A DNA stretch of 35,587 nucleotides. Origin: a virus. Positions within the stretch are counted from its first letter, which is position 1, and each line of letters starts with the position of its first letter. Shown here piece after piece: positions 29,201 to 35,587 of this stretch. Position numbers and translations under genes: made by a program. The stretch lies in the IMG/VR virus record IMGVR_UViG_3300046524_000608, positions 1 to 35,587 of that record, one strand, 5' to 3'. Under the pieces are notes generated by a model. The model had not been told where the DNA came from. It saw nothing but the letters and a program-made list of their open reading frames with translations, and ran no database searches.

Positions 29201-30972
29201 CTGGCCTGACGTCGACCTACCAAGCGCTGAAGGACGCTACCAGCTCCTACGCCAAAGTGCTCGGGCTGAATGCGGACAGTATCGCCAACCGCACCCAGGC
29301 GATCAGCATCGCCTTGGGTAAGGACGAGGCGGCGAACCAGAAGGCGATCGCCGACTACTTCGCCGGCGTGGGCGACCAGCTAGCGAAGGAATTGGCGCCT
29401 GACCTGGACAAGTTTGCTAAGTCCGGAGAGGCGGCATCCGCGGTGCTGCAGCGGCTGGCCGGCGACTTCCAGGTGACCGACCAGGTCGCCCAGCTGCTGG
29501 GCTCGACAGGGCAGAAGTTGTTCGGCTCGTCGGGGATGCAATCGGCGGCCGCGCGCGAGCAGCTGATCGGCGCCGCCGGCGGTCTGGCCGCGTTGACCCA
29601 GCAGGCGCAAGCCTTCAACGAGAACTTCCTGACGGACGCCGAGAAGCTGGCACCGGTGGCGGCCGCCCTGGACAAGGGGCTGGCCAGCCTTGGCCTGAGC
29701 ACGATCCCGACCACCAGGGACGAATTTAAGGCCCTTGTGCAGGACATGATCGCGTCCGGTGCCACGGCGACCGAGATCGGTGCCAAGCAGCTGGCCGGAC
29801 TGCTGGCCTACAGCGACGCGTTCGCCAAGGTTCACCCGCAAATTGACGCGGCGGCCGAGGCAGCGACGAAAGCTGCGGCAGCCATGCAAGCCATGAAGGA
29901 CTCGGCGAGCAACCTGCTGGGTGGCGTCAACGACGCCTTCGGTGCACTGCAGCGGGTGGTCGACCGCGAGAAAGCGGCTGTTCAGGCGAGCATCAAGGCC
30001 CAGACGGCGGCTGTGGATAACCTGCGGTCGCTGTCGCAAGCGCTGCACAGCGCCCTGGACAGCTATGCAACCCCGGACCAGCAGGTCGCTGAACGTGCCC
30101 GTGCGCAGGCCGAGATCCGCGCCGACCTGGGCATCACGAAGGCCGGGGGAACGCTCTCGGCCGGGCAGGTCGATTCGCTGAAGAAGGCGCTGAGCGTGGT
30201 CACCCAGGACGCGAGCGCGCAGTTCAGCTCGTACTTCGACTACGTACGCGACCTGGCGCAGACCAAGAGCGATATCGCACAGCTTGCCGGCGTCACCGAT
30301 GATTCCCTGTCGGTGGAGCAGCGCTCGCTGGATGCCCTGCAGGATCAACTGCAGCGCCTCGACGACATCGTGGCCAACGGCCAAGCGCAGCTCGACGCGT
30401 TGCACGGCCAGTCGGTCGCGACCCTGTCGTTGGCCCAGGCCTTGGCGGCGTTCCAGTCATCGATCGGATCTGCGCAGGCGAACCCGCTTGTCGGCGGCAC
30501 GGCGACCATTGCCGGCTTCTACCAGGACCTGCTCGGCCGCGCGCCGGACCAGGCCGGCCTGCAGTACTGGCAGGATGCGCTGGCCAAGGGCAACTCGCTC
30601 GACGCGATCCGCTCCGGCTTCATGGAGAGCGCCGAGTACAAAGCCCGGCAGAAGCGGCTCGGGATCCCGGGCTTTGCCAATGGTGGCGACTTCGCCGGCG
30701 GTGTGCGCGCGGTGGGTGAGGTCGGCGTCGAAATCGAGGCAACCGGCCCTTCGCGGATCCACAGCACGCAATCGATCGTCGACGCGCTGCGCAACCCGTC
30801 GAGCAACAGCGAAGCGCTGGTGGCCGAGATCAAGCTGCTACGCGTCGAAGTCAGGCAGTTGCGCGAGGCGAACAGTGCAGAGAACCGCGCGATTGCGAAA
30901 GGTGCGCAGCAGACGGGGGAAATCCTCGATAAATGGGATGCCTCCGGGCAGCCTCAAACAAGGACAGCTTAA
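26203..30972 (+). CDS. Tail tape-measure protein with DUF4214 module
   Basis: A 1589-residue tape measure. The N-terminal tape-measure domain (about 1-260) has D-I-A-R-L-Q-R-D-M-D and the F-A-A-T-T-P-Y-S-V-A-E-A-T-E-A-F helix. Long coiled coils fill about 430-800, a Gly/Ala-rich hydrophobic region spans about 825-950, and a DUF4214-like module (F-Y-Q-D-L-L-G-R-A-P-D-Q-A-G-L-Q-Y-W) lies near 1435-1485. The end has the usual G-F-A-N-G-G-D and a coiled coil. The ATG at 26203 follows GAGGAA; TTG 26191 is a longer alternative. Helix length suggests a tail of roughly 0.24 micrometre if unprocessed. Confidence 0.94.
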   Translation: MIIGDMEIRLRADIARLQRDMDDARRVVGGAMDGIARAASLAKGALAGIAAGLSLGALAHQVIDAQREFDKLNASLITATGSTANAAGAFKALQAFAATTPYSVAEATEAFIKMRNLGLDPSEKALRSYGNTAAAMGKGLNQMVEAVADAATGEFERLKEFGITAKQNGDRVALTFKGMTSLIGNNASEIQGYLRKLGETDFAGAMDRRADTLDGAISNLKDAWDGLLLKVSQSGLGDAARGAVAKLSDVLGSLGDRVGQLSGALTTGAKVGAAYIGVFVVAPAAFSAAATAIGTLQVQLALARMEMASGASAASLFSVGLGGVTVSAQLAAGALGKLKVAAGVLFAAFAGWEIGTYLSENFVEARVAGLAFVGATLKGWESVKYGAQMAWEAIGFAWDKTIGTMKEGFATFLSGVASGLSLVGAKDTSKDIQAYADQLRSAAAAQGTFAERTAGMTAAHKAAMDQIDDNIVELVHYEMTTKKVADTELGQYQVRLSADEKRKKAKLDILEIENRLNGVNGQTAGELAKLKVALDAGAISQQEYAKYTAKINKEARENSTVYKEAVKQIDLQTEALKRQAAARAFDNQQLQLQLGFLNRTGQLNGEDFINKGADADIKVMRDQIEMLEKQKKLEGEKIDNKSKVLELKGQIDQANKDIDARELKRENDLFEQEQQRYRLAVNNTADLIEAAQAQAKAQQDQTREQQDYIDALGMTGMQLAELTAARLRDQAAQLDRKAEIAIIEEQTASYRAQAEELRKQAGLAVSAERLKEQQEFWGDVERTAHDTFVSIADGGKDAFTRLKESAKNIFFEWLYQMTLKKWVINIGAATDGAGAVAGLQTGSSVLTQGGSILGAASNLYSTLTGGMTAAGGLGTGFMGSLAGGLNGAGMGSGLTSSLGLQIGGSIADVVGPSIAGAMSTGLGAIATALPWVGGALAVAGLAKAAFGHGSREYTSSTLSGSIGADGFSGAVNNAWKEKGGWFSSDRHGVDSKAADPALAAGLTSTYQALKDATSSYAKVLGLNADSIANRTQAISIALGKDEAANQKAIADYFAGVGDQLAKELAPDLDKFAKSGEAASAVLQRLAGDFQVTDQVAQLLGSTGQKLFGSSGMQSAAAREQLIGAAGGLAALTQQAQAFNENFLTDAEKLAPVAAALDKGLASLGLSTIPTTRDEFKALVQDMIASGATATEIGAKQLAGLLAYSDAFAKVHPQIDAAAEAATKAAAAMQAMKDSASNLLGGVNDAFGALQRVVDREKAAVQASIKAQTAAVDNLRSLSQALHSALDSYATPDQQVAERARAQAEIRADLGITKAGGTLSAGQVDSLKKALSVVTQDASAQFSSYFDYVRDLAQTKSDIAQLAGVTDDSLSVEQRSLDALQDQLQRLDDIVANGQAQLDALHGQSVATLSLAQALAAFQSSIGSAQANPLVGGTATIAGFYQDLLGRAPDQAGLQYWQDALAKGNSLDAIRSGFMESAEYKARQKRLGIPGFANGGDFAGGVRAVGEVGVEIEATGPSRIHSTQSIVDALRNPSSNSEALVAEIKLLRVEVRQLREANSAENRAIAKGAQQTGEILDKWDASGQPQTRTA

Positions 30973-32534
30973 TGATTATTGTTGATCCTGTAACACTGGG
31001 CGACGTGGCCTGCACGCGCGCGTCGTCCAAGTGGGTATTCGACAGGTCGGGCACGATGGTACAGGTGCCGGCCAACGCCCTGGCGGTTACGTACGATCCG
31101 AGCGACCTGACCAAGGCGCCGTACGCGCTGGTGGAGCCGGCCGCCACGAACCTTGCCGTACAGTCGGAAGTTATGTCGGCCTGGCAGTCGTCAGCCGCAA
31201 CCGTGCAGACGGACATCGGCTACGCGCCGAACGGAACGCTGACCATCGACAGGATCACCGGCAGTGCGGCAGTCTCCGGGCTGTACAGGTTTATCACGCT
31301 GAACCCTGGTGAAGTCTCCTGCGCATCGATTTTTGTGAAGTGGGAATCGGGTGACACTCTGCTAAGGTTTGGCAGCGACCAGGGTGGCACCGCGCTCTAT
31401 GCGGTTTTCGACGTCTCTGCTGGCACGGTAAGCTCGCTTGGGTCTGGCATTGTTGCAGCTGGGGTTATCCGGTGTAACACGCCTTACGGCATCTTCTACC
31501 GTCTATGGGTTGCGTTTGCTGCGCCGCTCGCGAGCACGCCGTTTATCCTTTATTCGGCAGCTGCCGCGATGACCCTGCAGGCGTGGGGATTTCAGGTCGA
31601 GCCCGGGAAATCACCGACCAGCTACATCGCCACCACTGCAGCTGGCCCCGTTACCCGCGCCGGCGACGTCATCGGCGCCGGCTCCGGCCTGGTGTATTCG
31701 AACGTGGCGATTACCGAGCCGACCTACAGCACGGCCACCACTTACGCCAAGGACGACAAGGTCTACGACCCGGTGACCCACAACGTCTTCCAATCGCTCA
31801 TCGCGGGCAACGTGAATAAGGCGCTAGCCGACACGACCGCATGGACGCCGCGCGGCGCCGTGAACCGCTGGGCCATGCTGGATCAGTACAACAACACGCA
31901 GACGGCCAATGCGGACGAAATTCTGCTGGTGCTGTCGCCCCAGGCGATCAGCCAGGGTCTCTACCTGGGCAATCTTTTCGCCGACGAGGTGCGCGTCAGC
32001 GTGGTCGATTCAATCGAAGGGCTGGTGTACAGCGAAACCAAGTCGCTGGTCGAATCGAACTCGGGGGCTAGCTTCTTCAACTGGGGCTTCAAGCGGATAA
32101 GGCGGAAGGACTACTTCCTGACTCTGAAGCTGCCGACCTACGCCAACGCCCTGGTAACGATTAGCCTGCGCAAGGTTGGCGGGACAGCGAAGTGCGGCAT
32201 GTGCACCGTCGGCCCAGTGGACGATTTCGGGCCCACGCTCGCCGGCCTGTCCACGGAAGGGAAGGACTACTCGTCGACCACCTTCAACTTCGATGGTACC
32301 AGCAGCACCGTAATACGCCCCTACGCCAAACGGGTGACGTGTGACGTGATGGTCTCGAATGACCAAGTTGACTACCTGCAGGCGCGCCTCTTCGAGCGCC
32401 GCCAACAGCCGCTCGTCTGGGTTGGCGGCCCGTATGGCAGCACGGCGGTCTACGGGCGGTATGGCAGTTTCAAGAATGTGTTTCAGTACCCAGCACATTC
32501 ACTCATGAATCTCACGATTGAAGGAGCCGTCTAA
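30972..32534 (+). CDS. Tail-tip / carbohydrate-binding tail protein
   Basis: A 520-residue tail protein. The N-terminal part includes L-V-E-P-A-A-T-N-L-A, a hallmark of phage tail modules with lectin-like jelly-roll domains. The central segment (about 255-300) has T-T-Y-A-K-D-D-K-V-Y-D-P-V-T-H-N-V-F-Q-S-L, a carbohydrate-binding-like repeat. It starts in a TAATG overlap with the tape measure and ends in one with the fibre gene. Receptor contact is inferred from position. Confidence 0.75.
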   Translation: MIIVDPVTLGDVACTRASSKWVFDRSGTMVQVPANALAVTYDPSDLTKAPYALVEPAATNLAVQSEVMSAWQSSAATVQTDIGYAPNGTLTIDRITGSAAVSGLYRFITLNPGEVSCASIFVKWESGDTLLRFGSDQGGTALYAVFDVSAGTVSSLGSGIVAAGVIRCNTPYGIFYRLWVAFAAPLASTPFILYSAAAAMTLQAWGFQVEPGKSPTSYIATTAAGPVTRAGDVIGAGSGLVYSNVAITEPTYSTATTYAKDDKVYDPVTHNVFQSLIAGNVNKALADTTAWTPRGAVNRWAMLDQYNNTQTANADEILLVLSPQAISQGLYLGNLFADEVRVSVVDSIEGLVYSETKSLVESNSGASFFNWGFKRIRRKDYFLTLKLPTYANALVTISLRKVGGTAKCGMCTVGPVDDFGPTLAGLSTEGKDYSSTTFNFDGTSSTVIRPYAKRVTCDVMVSNDQVDYLQARLFERRQQPLVWVGGPYGSTAVYGRYGSFKNVFQYPAHSLMNLTIEGAV

Positions 32535-33532
32535 TGCCGGTCAATACTTTCCTCGACGTTTCGCAGATGCCTGCGCGTACGCAAGACCAGCAGACGTTCG
32601 ACAACCTGATGGGGGCCTTCATGCAGAAGCTGCCGACGTTCGGCGCCGAGGTCAATGCTCTGGCTGCCGCGCTGAACGCCATTGCCGCGGGCGGGGCCTA
32701 TGCAATTCCCTACGTGTTCGACACGACGACCGCGGACGCAGATCCAGGTAACGGCAAGCTGCGGCTGGACAGCGCAACGCAGACTTCGGCTACCACGGTG
32801 CGATTGGACCTGCTCAGCAACGGCCTCGGTGACGTGACCAGTATTCTGGATCGCTTCGACGCCTCGACCAGTGCCGTCAAGGGTTCCATCCGTATGGTGA
32901 AGCAGGGCGACGTTACGAAGTGGCTGACCTTCGACATCACTGCGCGCGCAACGGCGACCGGCTATCGCAACATTACCCTGACCAACGGCGTAGGCAGCTC
33001 GGCCGCGCCCTTCGCTAATGGTGATGCCGTGATGCTGTTTTTCCAGCGCAACGGCGACAAGGGCGACACCGGCGCGGTCGCGTCGTTCCCGATCCTGTAT
33101 GTACGTGAAGAGCAGCCCAGCGGAACTGCATCATCCTCGTCAGGGACATTCGGTGTGACACAGTGCCCGCTGAATACCGTGAAGGTCAACGAGATTTCCG
33201 GGGCTTCGCTGGCGAGCAATCAGGTGACGCTGCCAGCGGGCACTTATGAGTATGAGGGATCGACGGTCGCGTACGGCAGCGCCCTCACCCACAAGGCGAT
33301 GCTCTACAACGTCACTGACCTTGTCTACACGGACTACGGCACATCGAGTTCGTCCAACAGCACGGCAAGCGACACCTCGAGAGCTTTCTTGCGAGGCAAA
33401 ATGACGCTCACCTCGCCAAAGGTCTTTCAGCTGCGCCGGTACAACACAGGCAGCAGCGCAGGCCCTGCGCAGCCGGCGAGCGCCGCGGCAACGGAGGTTT
33501 ATTTTGAGATCCTGTTCAAGAAGGTGGCGTGA
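32534..33532 (+). CDS. Tail fibre protein with C1q-like tip
   Basis: A 332-residue fibre. The N-terminal attachment part (M-P-V-N-T-F-L-D-V-S-Q-M-P-A-R-T) is of a type I associate with Burkholderiales phages. A short collagen-like N-G-D-K-G-D-T-G lies near 173-180, and the C-terminal about 120 residues resemble a C1q/TNF jelly-roll receptor-binding tip. It overlaps the next gene as TGATG. Confidence 0.78.
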   Translation: MPVNTFLDVSQMPARTQDQQTFDNLMGAFMQKLPTFGAEVNALAAALNAIAAGGAYAIPYVFDTTTADADPGNGKLRLDSATQTSATTVRLDLLSNGLGDVTSILDRFDASTSAVKGSIRMVKQGDVTKWLTFDITARATATGYRNITLTNGVGSSAAPFANGDAVMLFFQRNGDKGDTGAVASFPILYVREEQPSGTASSSSGTFGVTQCPLNTVKVNEISGASLASNQVTLPAGTYEYEGSTVAYGSALTHKAMLYNVTDLVYTDYGTSSSSNSTASDTSRAFLRGKMTLTSPKVFQLRRYNTGSSAGPAQPASAAATEVYFEILFKKVA

Positions 33533-33966
33533 TGGAAAACGTTCGATATGTAACATATGACGAAGATGGCAAGCTGACTGGATGCTTCCTGCAAGCGCCG
33601 CCCGAGGAGCACGCCGAGCGCATGATCATTGTGACCGAGGAGCAGGCCGACGACTGGGTGCACTTCCGCGCCAACGCAGCGCGTGACGGCTTGGAAGAGA
33701 CGCTGCCTGCCGCACCGCCGCCGCCAACCCCGGAACAGGTCACCATGCGCCAGGCCCGACTTGCGCTGCTCGGTGCCGGCCTGCTGGACCGAATCTCACC
33801 GGCGATCGACGCGCTGCCCAGCCCTCAGAAGGAAGTAGCGCGCATCGAGTGGGATTACTCGAGCACGGTGGTGCGCAGCCGCCCCCTAGTTGCCATGTTG
33901 GGGCAGCAGCTGGGCATGACTGACGCGCAGCTGGACCAGCTGTTCGTCACCGCCGCGGGGCTGTGA
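33532..33966 (+). CDS. Tail-region protein, possible fibre chaperone
   Basis: A 144-residue protein: a beta N-terminus (V-R-Y-V-T-Y-D-E-D-G-K-L-T-G), a proline-rich linker (about 60-67) and a helical C-terminal domain. It directly follows the fibre gene with a TGATG overlap, where fibre-assembly chaperones are common, but no family was recognised. Confidence 0.6.
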   Translation: MENVRYVTYDEDGKLTGCFLQAPPEEHAERMIIVTEEQADDWVHFRANAARDGLEETLPAAPPPPTPEQVTMRQARLALLGAGLLDRISPAIDALPSPQKEVARIEWDYSSTVVRSRPLVAMLGQQLGMTDAQLDQLFVTAAGL

Positions 33967-34457
33967 TGCTGCGCGCCGCCTTTTATAAGGGTACGCACGC
34001 CGGCCTGCCGGGCATTTACAATCGTCTGGTGCGCTGGTGGACCCGCAGTCCATATTCGCACGTCGAGCTGATTTTCATGGAAGGCCCACGCACGGGCCGG
34101 GGCTTGGCCTTCTCTGCGTCCTACATGGATGGTGGCGTGCGAGATAAGGCGATCGATTTCGACCCGCAGAAGTGGGACTTCGTCGATCTCCCACACGAGC
34201 TGAGGGAGCAGGCCTGGGACTGGTTCTGCGCCCATGAGGGCCAGGGCTACGACCTGCTGGGCAACCTGCATTTCATTCTGTCCGCTGTCGGTGACGATAA
34301 GCGGCGGTGGTTCTGCTCCGAAGCGGTCGCGGCCGCTCTTGGCATGCCGAACCCTGAACGCTTCGACCCTGGGACGCTGCGCGCGGCTCTGACGTTCCTC
34401 AACCAACCGGCTCATGCCGGTTTTTTTTCGCCCACTGCGGCAGAAAGCGCTCCATGA
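33966..34457 (+). CDS. Papain-like (NlpC/P60-type) hydrolase
   Basis: A 163-residue protein of the permuted papain-like amidase type: catalytic-like H32 in Y-S-H-V-E-L, a G-Y-D-L-L-G-N helix (94-100) and the presumed nucleophile C117 in R-W-F-C-S-E-A-V-A-A-A-L. Such proteins in tail or lysis regions probably cut peptidoglycan peptides. A terminator hairpin is embedded in the coding end (34405-34428). It starts at ATG 33966 in a TGATG overlap, and overlaps the holin as ATGA. Confidence 0.78.
   Translation: MLRAAFYKGTHAGLPGIYNRLVRWWTRSPYSHVELIFMEGPRTGRGLAFSASYMDGGVRDKAIDFDPQKWDFVDLPHELREQAWDWFCAHEGQGYDLLGNLHFILSAVGDDKRRWFCSEAVAAALGMPNPERFDPGTLRAALTFLNQPAHAGFFSPTAAESAP
34405..34428 (+). terminator. 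Terminator hairpin inside the 3' end of a gene
   Basis: AACCGGC-TCAT-GCCGGTT is followed by a run of T residues (34421-34428). It lies within the last 53 bases of the hydrolase gene and ahead of the lysis genes, so it can attenuate them. Confidence 0.72.
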
Positions 34458-34822
34458 ACCAAACTCCTCCGCCGAGCGGCTTCGACCTCGATGCTGTGCT
34501 GAGCTGGGCCCTGCTGATCGGCCTGTCCCTCTGGGGCGGCTTCGCCTCCTTCGTTCGCAAGATGAAGGAAGGCCACGTGCGCGTCTGGAACCTCACCGAG
34601 TTCGTCGGGGAACTAGTGATCTCCGGCTTTACCGGCATCGTCACAGCAAACCTGTGCGAAGCCATGAGCGCGCCGGCGCCGCTGAAATATGCCTTGGTCG
34701 GTATCGCCGCCCACATGGGCTCGCGAGCACTGTTCAAGCTGGAAACGGTGCTGAACACGAAGTTCAATCTGCCTGCCGATGCGCCGACGCAAGCAAAGGA
34801 GCAGACCAATGAGCCCCGCTGA
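34454..34822 (+). CDS. Phage holin
   Basis: A 122-residue membrane protein with three hydrophobic segments (about 15-32, 48-66 and 76-92), typical of small holins of the LydA-like group, and a charged polar tail with P-T-Q-A-K-E-Q-T-N-E. It overlaps the hydrolase gene as ATGA and runs 14 bases into the endolysin gene. Confidence 0.83.
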   Translation: MNQTPPPSGFDLDAVLSWALLIGLSLWGGFASFVRKMKEGHVRVWNLTEFVGELVISGFTGIVTANLCEAMSAPAPLKYALVGIAAHMGSRALFKLETVLNTKFNLPADAPTQAKEQTNEPR

Positions 34823-35276
34823 GTTCATCGACCAGATCCTGGTGGGCGCGCGCACCTGCCAGCGCACGGCCGGCATCCCCGCCAGCTTCACCATCGCCCA
34901 GGCCGCGCTCGAGTCGAGCTGGGGCAGCCGCGCCCCCGGTAACAACCTCTTCGGTATCAAGGCGGACCCGAGCTGGAAAGGCCCGACGGTGCCGATCCTG
35001 ACCCACGAGGTCGTGAACGGCGAGCGCGTCAAGATCACGGCGAAGTTCCGCGCCTACCCGACCCTGGCCGACAGCCTGGTCGACCACGCGCGGTTCTTCC
35101 TCGATAACCCGCGCTATCGGAAGTGCTTCCTCGAGAAGACTGGCGAAGGCTGGGCCCGCGCTGTGCAGGCTGCCGGCTATGCCACCGACCCGGGCTACGC
35201 GGACAAGCTGATCTCGATCATTCGCGGACGCCACCTCGCGGACTATGACCGGCTGCCCGACCAGGAGAAACCATGA
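34809..35276 (+). CDS. Endolysin, FlgJ-like N-acetylglucosaminidase
   Basis: A 155-residue cell-wall hydrolase of the GH73 glucosaminidase type. Catalytic-like E35 lies in A-L-E-S-S-W-G, followed by N-N-L-F-G-I-K, F-R-A-Y-P-T and the late G-Y-A-T-D-P-G-Y-A-D-K-L. The ATG at 34809 follows AAAGGAG, seven bases upstream. There is no signal peptide, so release through the holin is expected. It overlaps the next gene as ATGA. Confidence 0.9.
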   Translation: MSPAEFIDQILVGARTCQRTAGIPASFTIAQAALESSWGSRAPGNNLFGIKADPSWKGPTVPILTHEVVNGERVKITAKFRAYPTLADSLVDHARFFLDNPRYRKCFLEKTGEGWARAVQAAGYATDPGYADKLISIIRGRHLADYDRLPDQEKP

Positions 35277-35587
35277 AACTGACCGATCTGAACCCGGAGT
35301 GGACGAGCGCTGGCGGCCAAGGCGTGACTGAAACTGCAACCGAGAAACCAGTCCCGCTACGCGAGCGGCTGGGTGTCTCGCTCGATTGCCCATGTGGCTG
35401 CCCGCACCGCCTACACCTACCGTTTGCAAATCCTCCGGATGGCCTTGGGCCAACTTGGCCGGGCTATAGCTGGCAGCGCTCGGGCGAGACGTTCCACGAT
35501 CTCACACTCACGCCATCGATCCAGCGCGAGCGGCCGGCACGCTGCTGGCACGGTTTTATCACCAGTGGGGAGATCGTGACGGTATGA
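35273..35587 (+). CDS. DUF6527 family protein
   Basis: A 104-residue protein with the DUF6527 pattern: M-K-L-T-D-L-N-P-E-W at the start, a C-P-C-G-C-P cluster (about 39-44), L-T-L-T-P-S-I and C-W-H-G-F-I-T-S-G-E at the end. The cysteine/histidine arrangement suggests a metal site. It follows the endolysin with an ATGA overlap. The stop ends the window, so downstream genes are unknown. Function not established. Confidence 0.78.
   Translation: MKLTDLNPEWTSAGGQGVTETATEKPVPLRERLGVSLDCPCGCPHRLHLPFANPPDGLGPTWPGYSWQRSGETFHDLTLTPSIQRERPARCWHGFITSGEIVTV

Larger units (their letters stand above)
1899..35587. mobile_element. Prophage of lambda/HK97-like siphovirus type
   Basis: A full temperate-phage gene order is visible: integrase, repressor and Cro with operators, O/DnaB replication, Q-like regulator, HNH/terminase/portal/protease/capsid, connectors, tail tube, tape measure, fibres, holin and endolysin. 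Most late genes overlap by 1-4 bases, as expected of an intact phage. No transposase or obvious disrupting frameshift is present. The left limit is uncertain: the cassette at 1-1938 may be phage cargo between attL and int, or chromosomal flank. The right limit is not seen, because the last gene ends exactly at the window edge. Attachment-site repeats were not found by eye. Confidence 0.93.

Noticed and set aside
1-35587. Direct repeats marking attL and attR
   Set aside because: By eye no convincing repeat was found between the int end and the last 200 bases; the right att site is probably beyond the window.

Overview
The window is a nearly complete temperate siphophage genome, read as an integrated prophage of the lambda/HK97 type, from a GC-rich betaproteobacterium. 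Burkholderiales is my inference, from the gene families (CP76-type CII, YdaS-type Cro, P27 terminase, the tail-fibre type) and the codon bias; no host gene identifies the species. Most of the phage is strongly GC-rich. Several islands are visibly more AT-rich: 1-1938, 3740-4387, 6329-7591, 15278-15742 and 25770-26117. They look like independently acquired cargo.

Layout. (1) 1-1938, + strand: a three-gene cassette of unknown function (STAS-like/GHKL ATPase, DUF4325 STAS-like protein, membrane-anchored helical protein). Its last gene overlaps the end of the integrase convergently. (2) 1899-3674, - strand: integration operon (hypothetical, DUF4224, tyrosine integrase), with a divergent membrane-protein gene at 3740-4387. 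(3) 4429-6171, - strand: a tightly coupled operon of six small early-left genes, driven from a promoter overlapped by two repressor operators. (4) 6276-8346, - strand: repressor operon, with an S24-family CI followed by two genes in the position lambda uses for rexA/rexB, closed by an intrinsic terminator. (5) 8356-8420: a three-operator right control region with a near-consensus promoter. (6) 8453-14051, + strand: Cro/YdaS, CII, replication protein O with five iterons inside its gene, DnaB helicase, a second tyrosine recombinase, a DUF1064 nuclease, a small gene and a Q-like antiterminator. (7) 14058-14626: candidate late promoter, hairpin and terminators. (8) 14641-35587, + strand: HNH nuclease, candidate cos, terminase, portal, protease, capsid, connectors, tail tube, tail chaperones with a probable -1 frameshift, tape measure, tail tip and fibre proteins, a papain-like hydrolase, holin, endolysin and a DUF6527 gene.

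How it works together. CI is predicted to bind GTATAG-N5-CTATAC sites on both sides of the immunity region, so the early-left and early-right operons stay off in the lysogen while the repressor operon stays on. After induction, O and DnaB start replication at the iterons. Q is predicted to let polymerase from the 14058 promoter read through several intrinsic terminators spread along the late operon. Cargo genes with their own signals should be readable in the lysogen: the two genes behind CI, the promoter/terminator-flanked membrane protein at 25830, and possibly the cassettes at 1-1938 and 3740.

No tRNA, rRNA, CRISPR array or insertion sequence was seen. No stretch longer than 300 bases lacks a gene; the largest gene-poor stretches are 14052-14213, 14418-14640 and 6172-6328, all described below as control regions. 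The att sites could not be located by eye.
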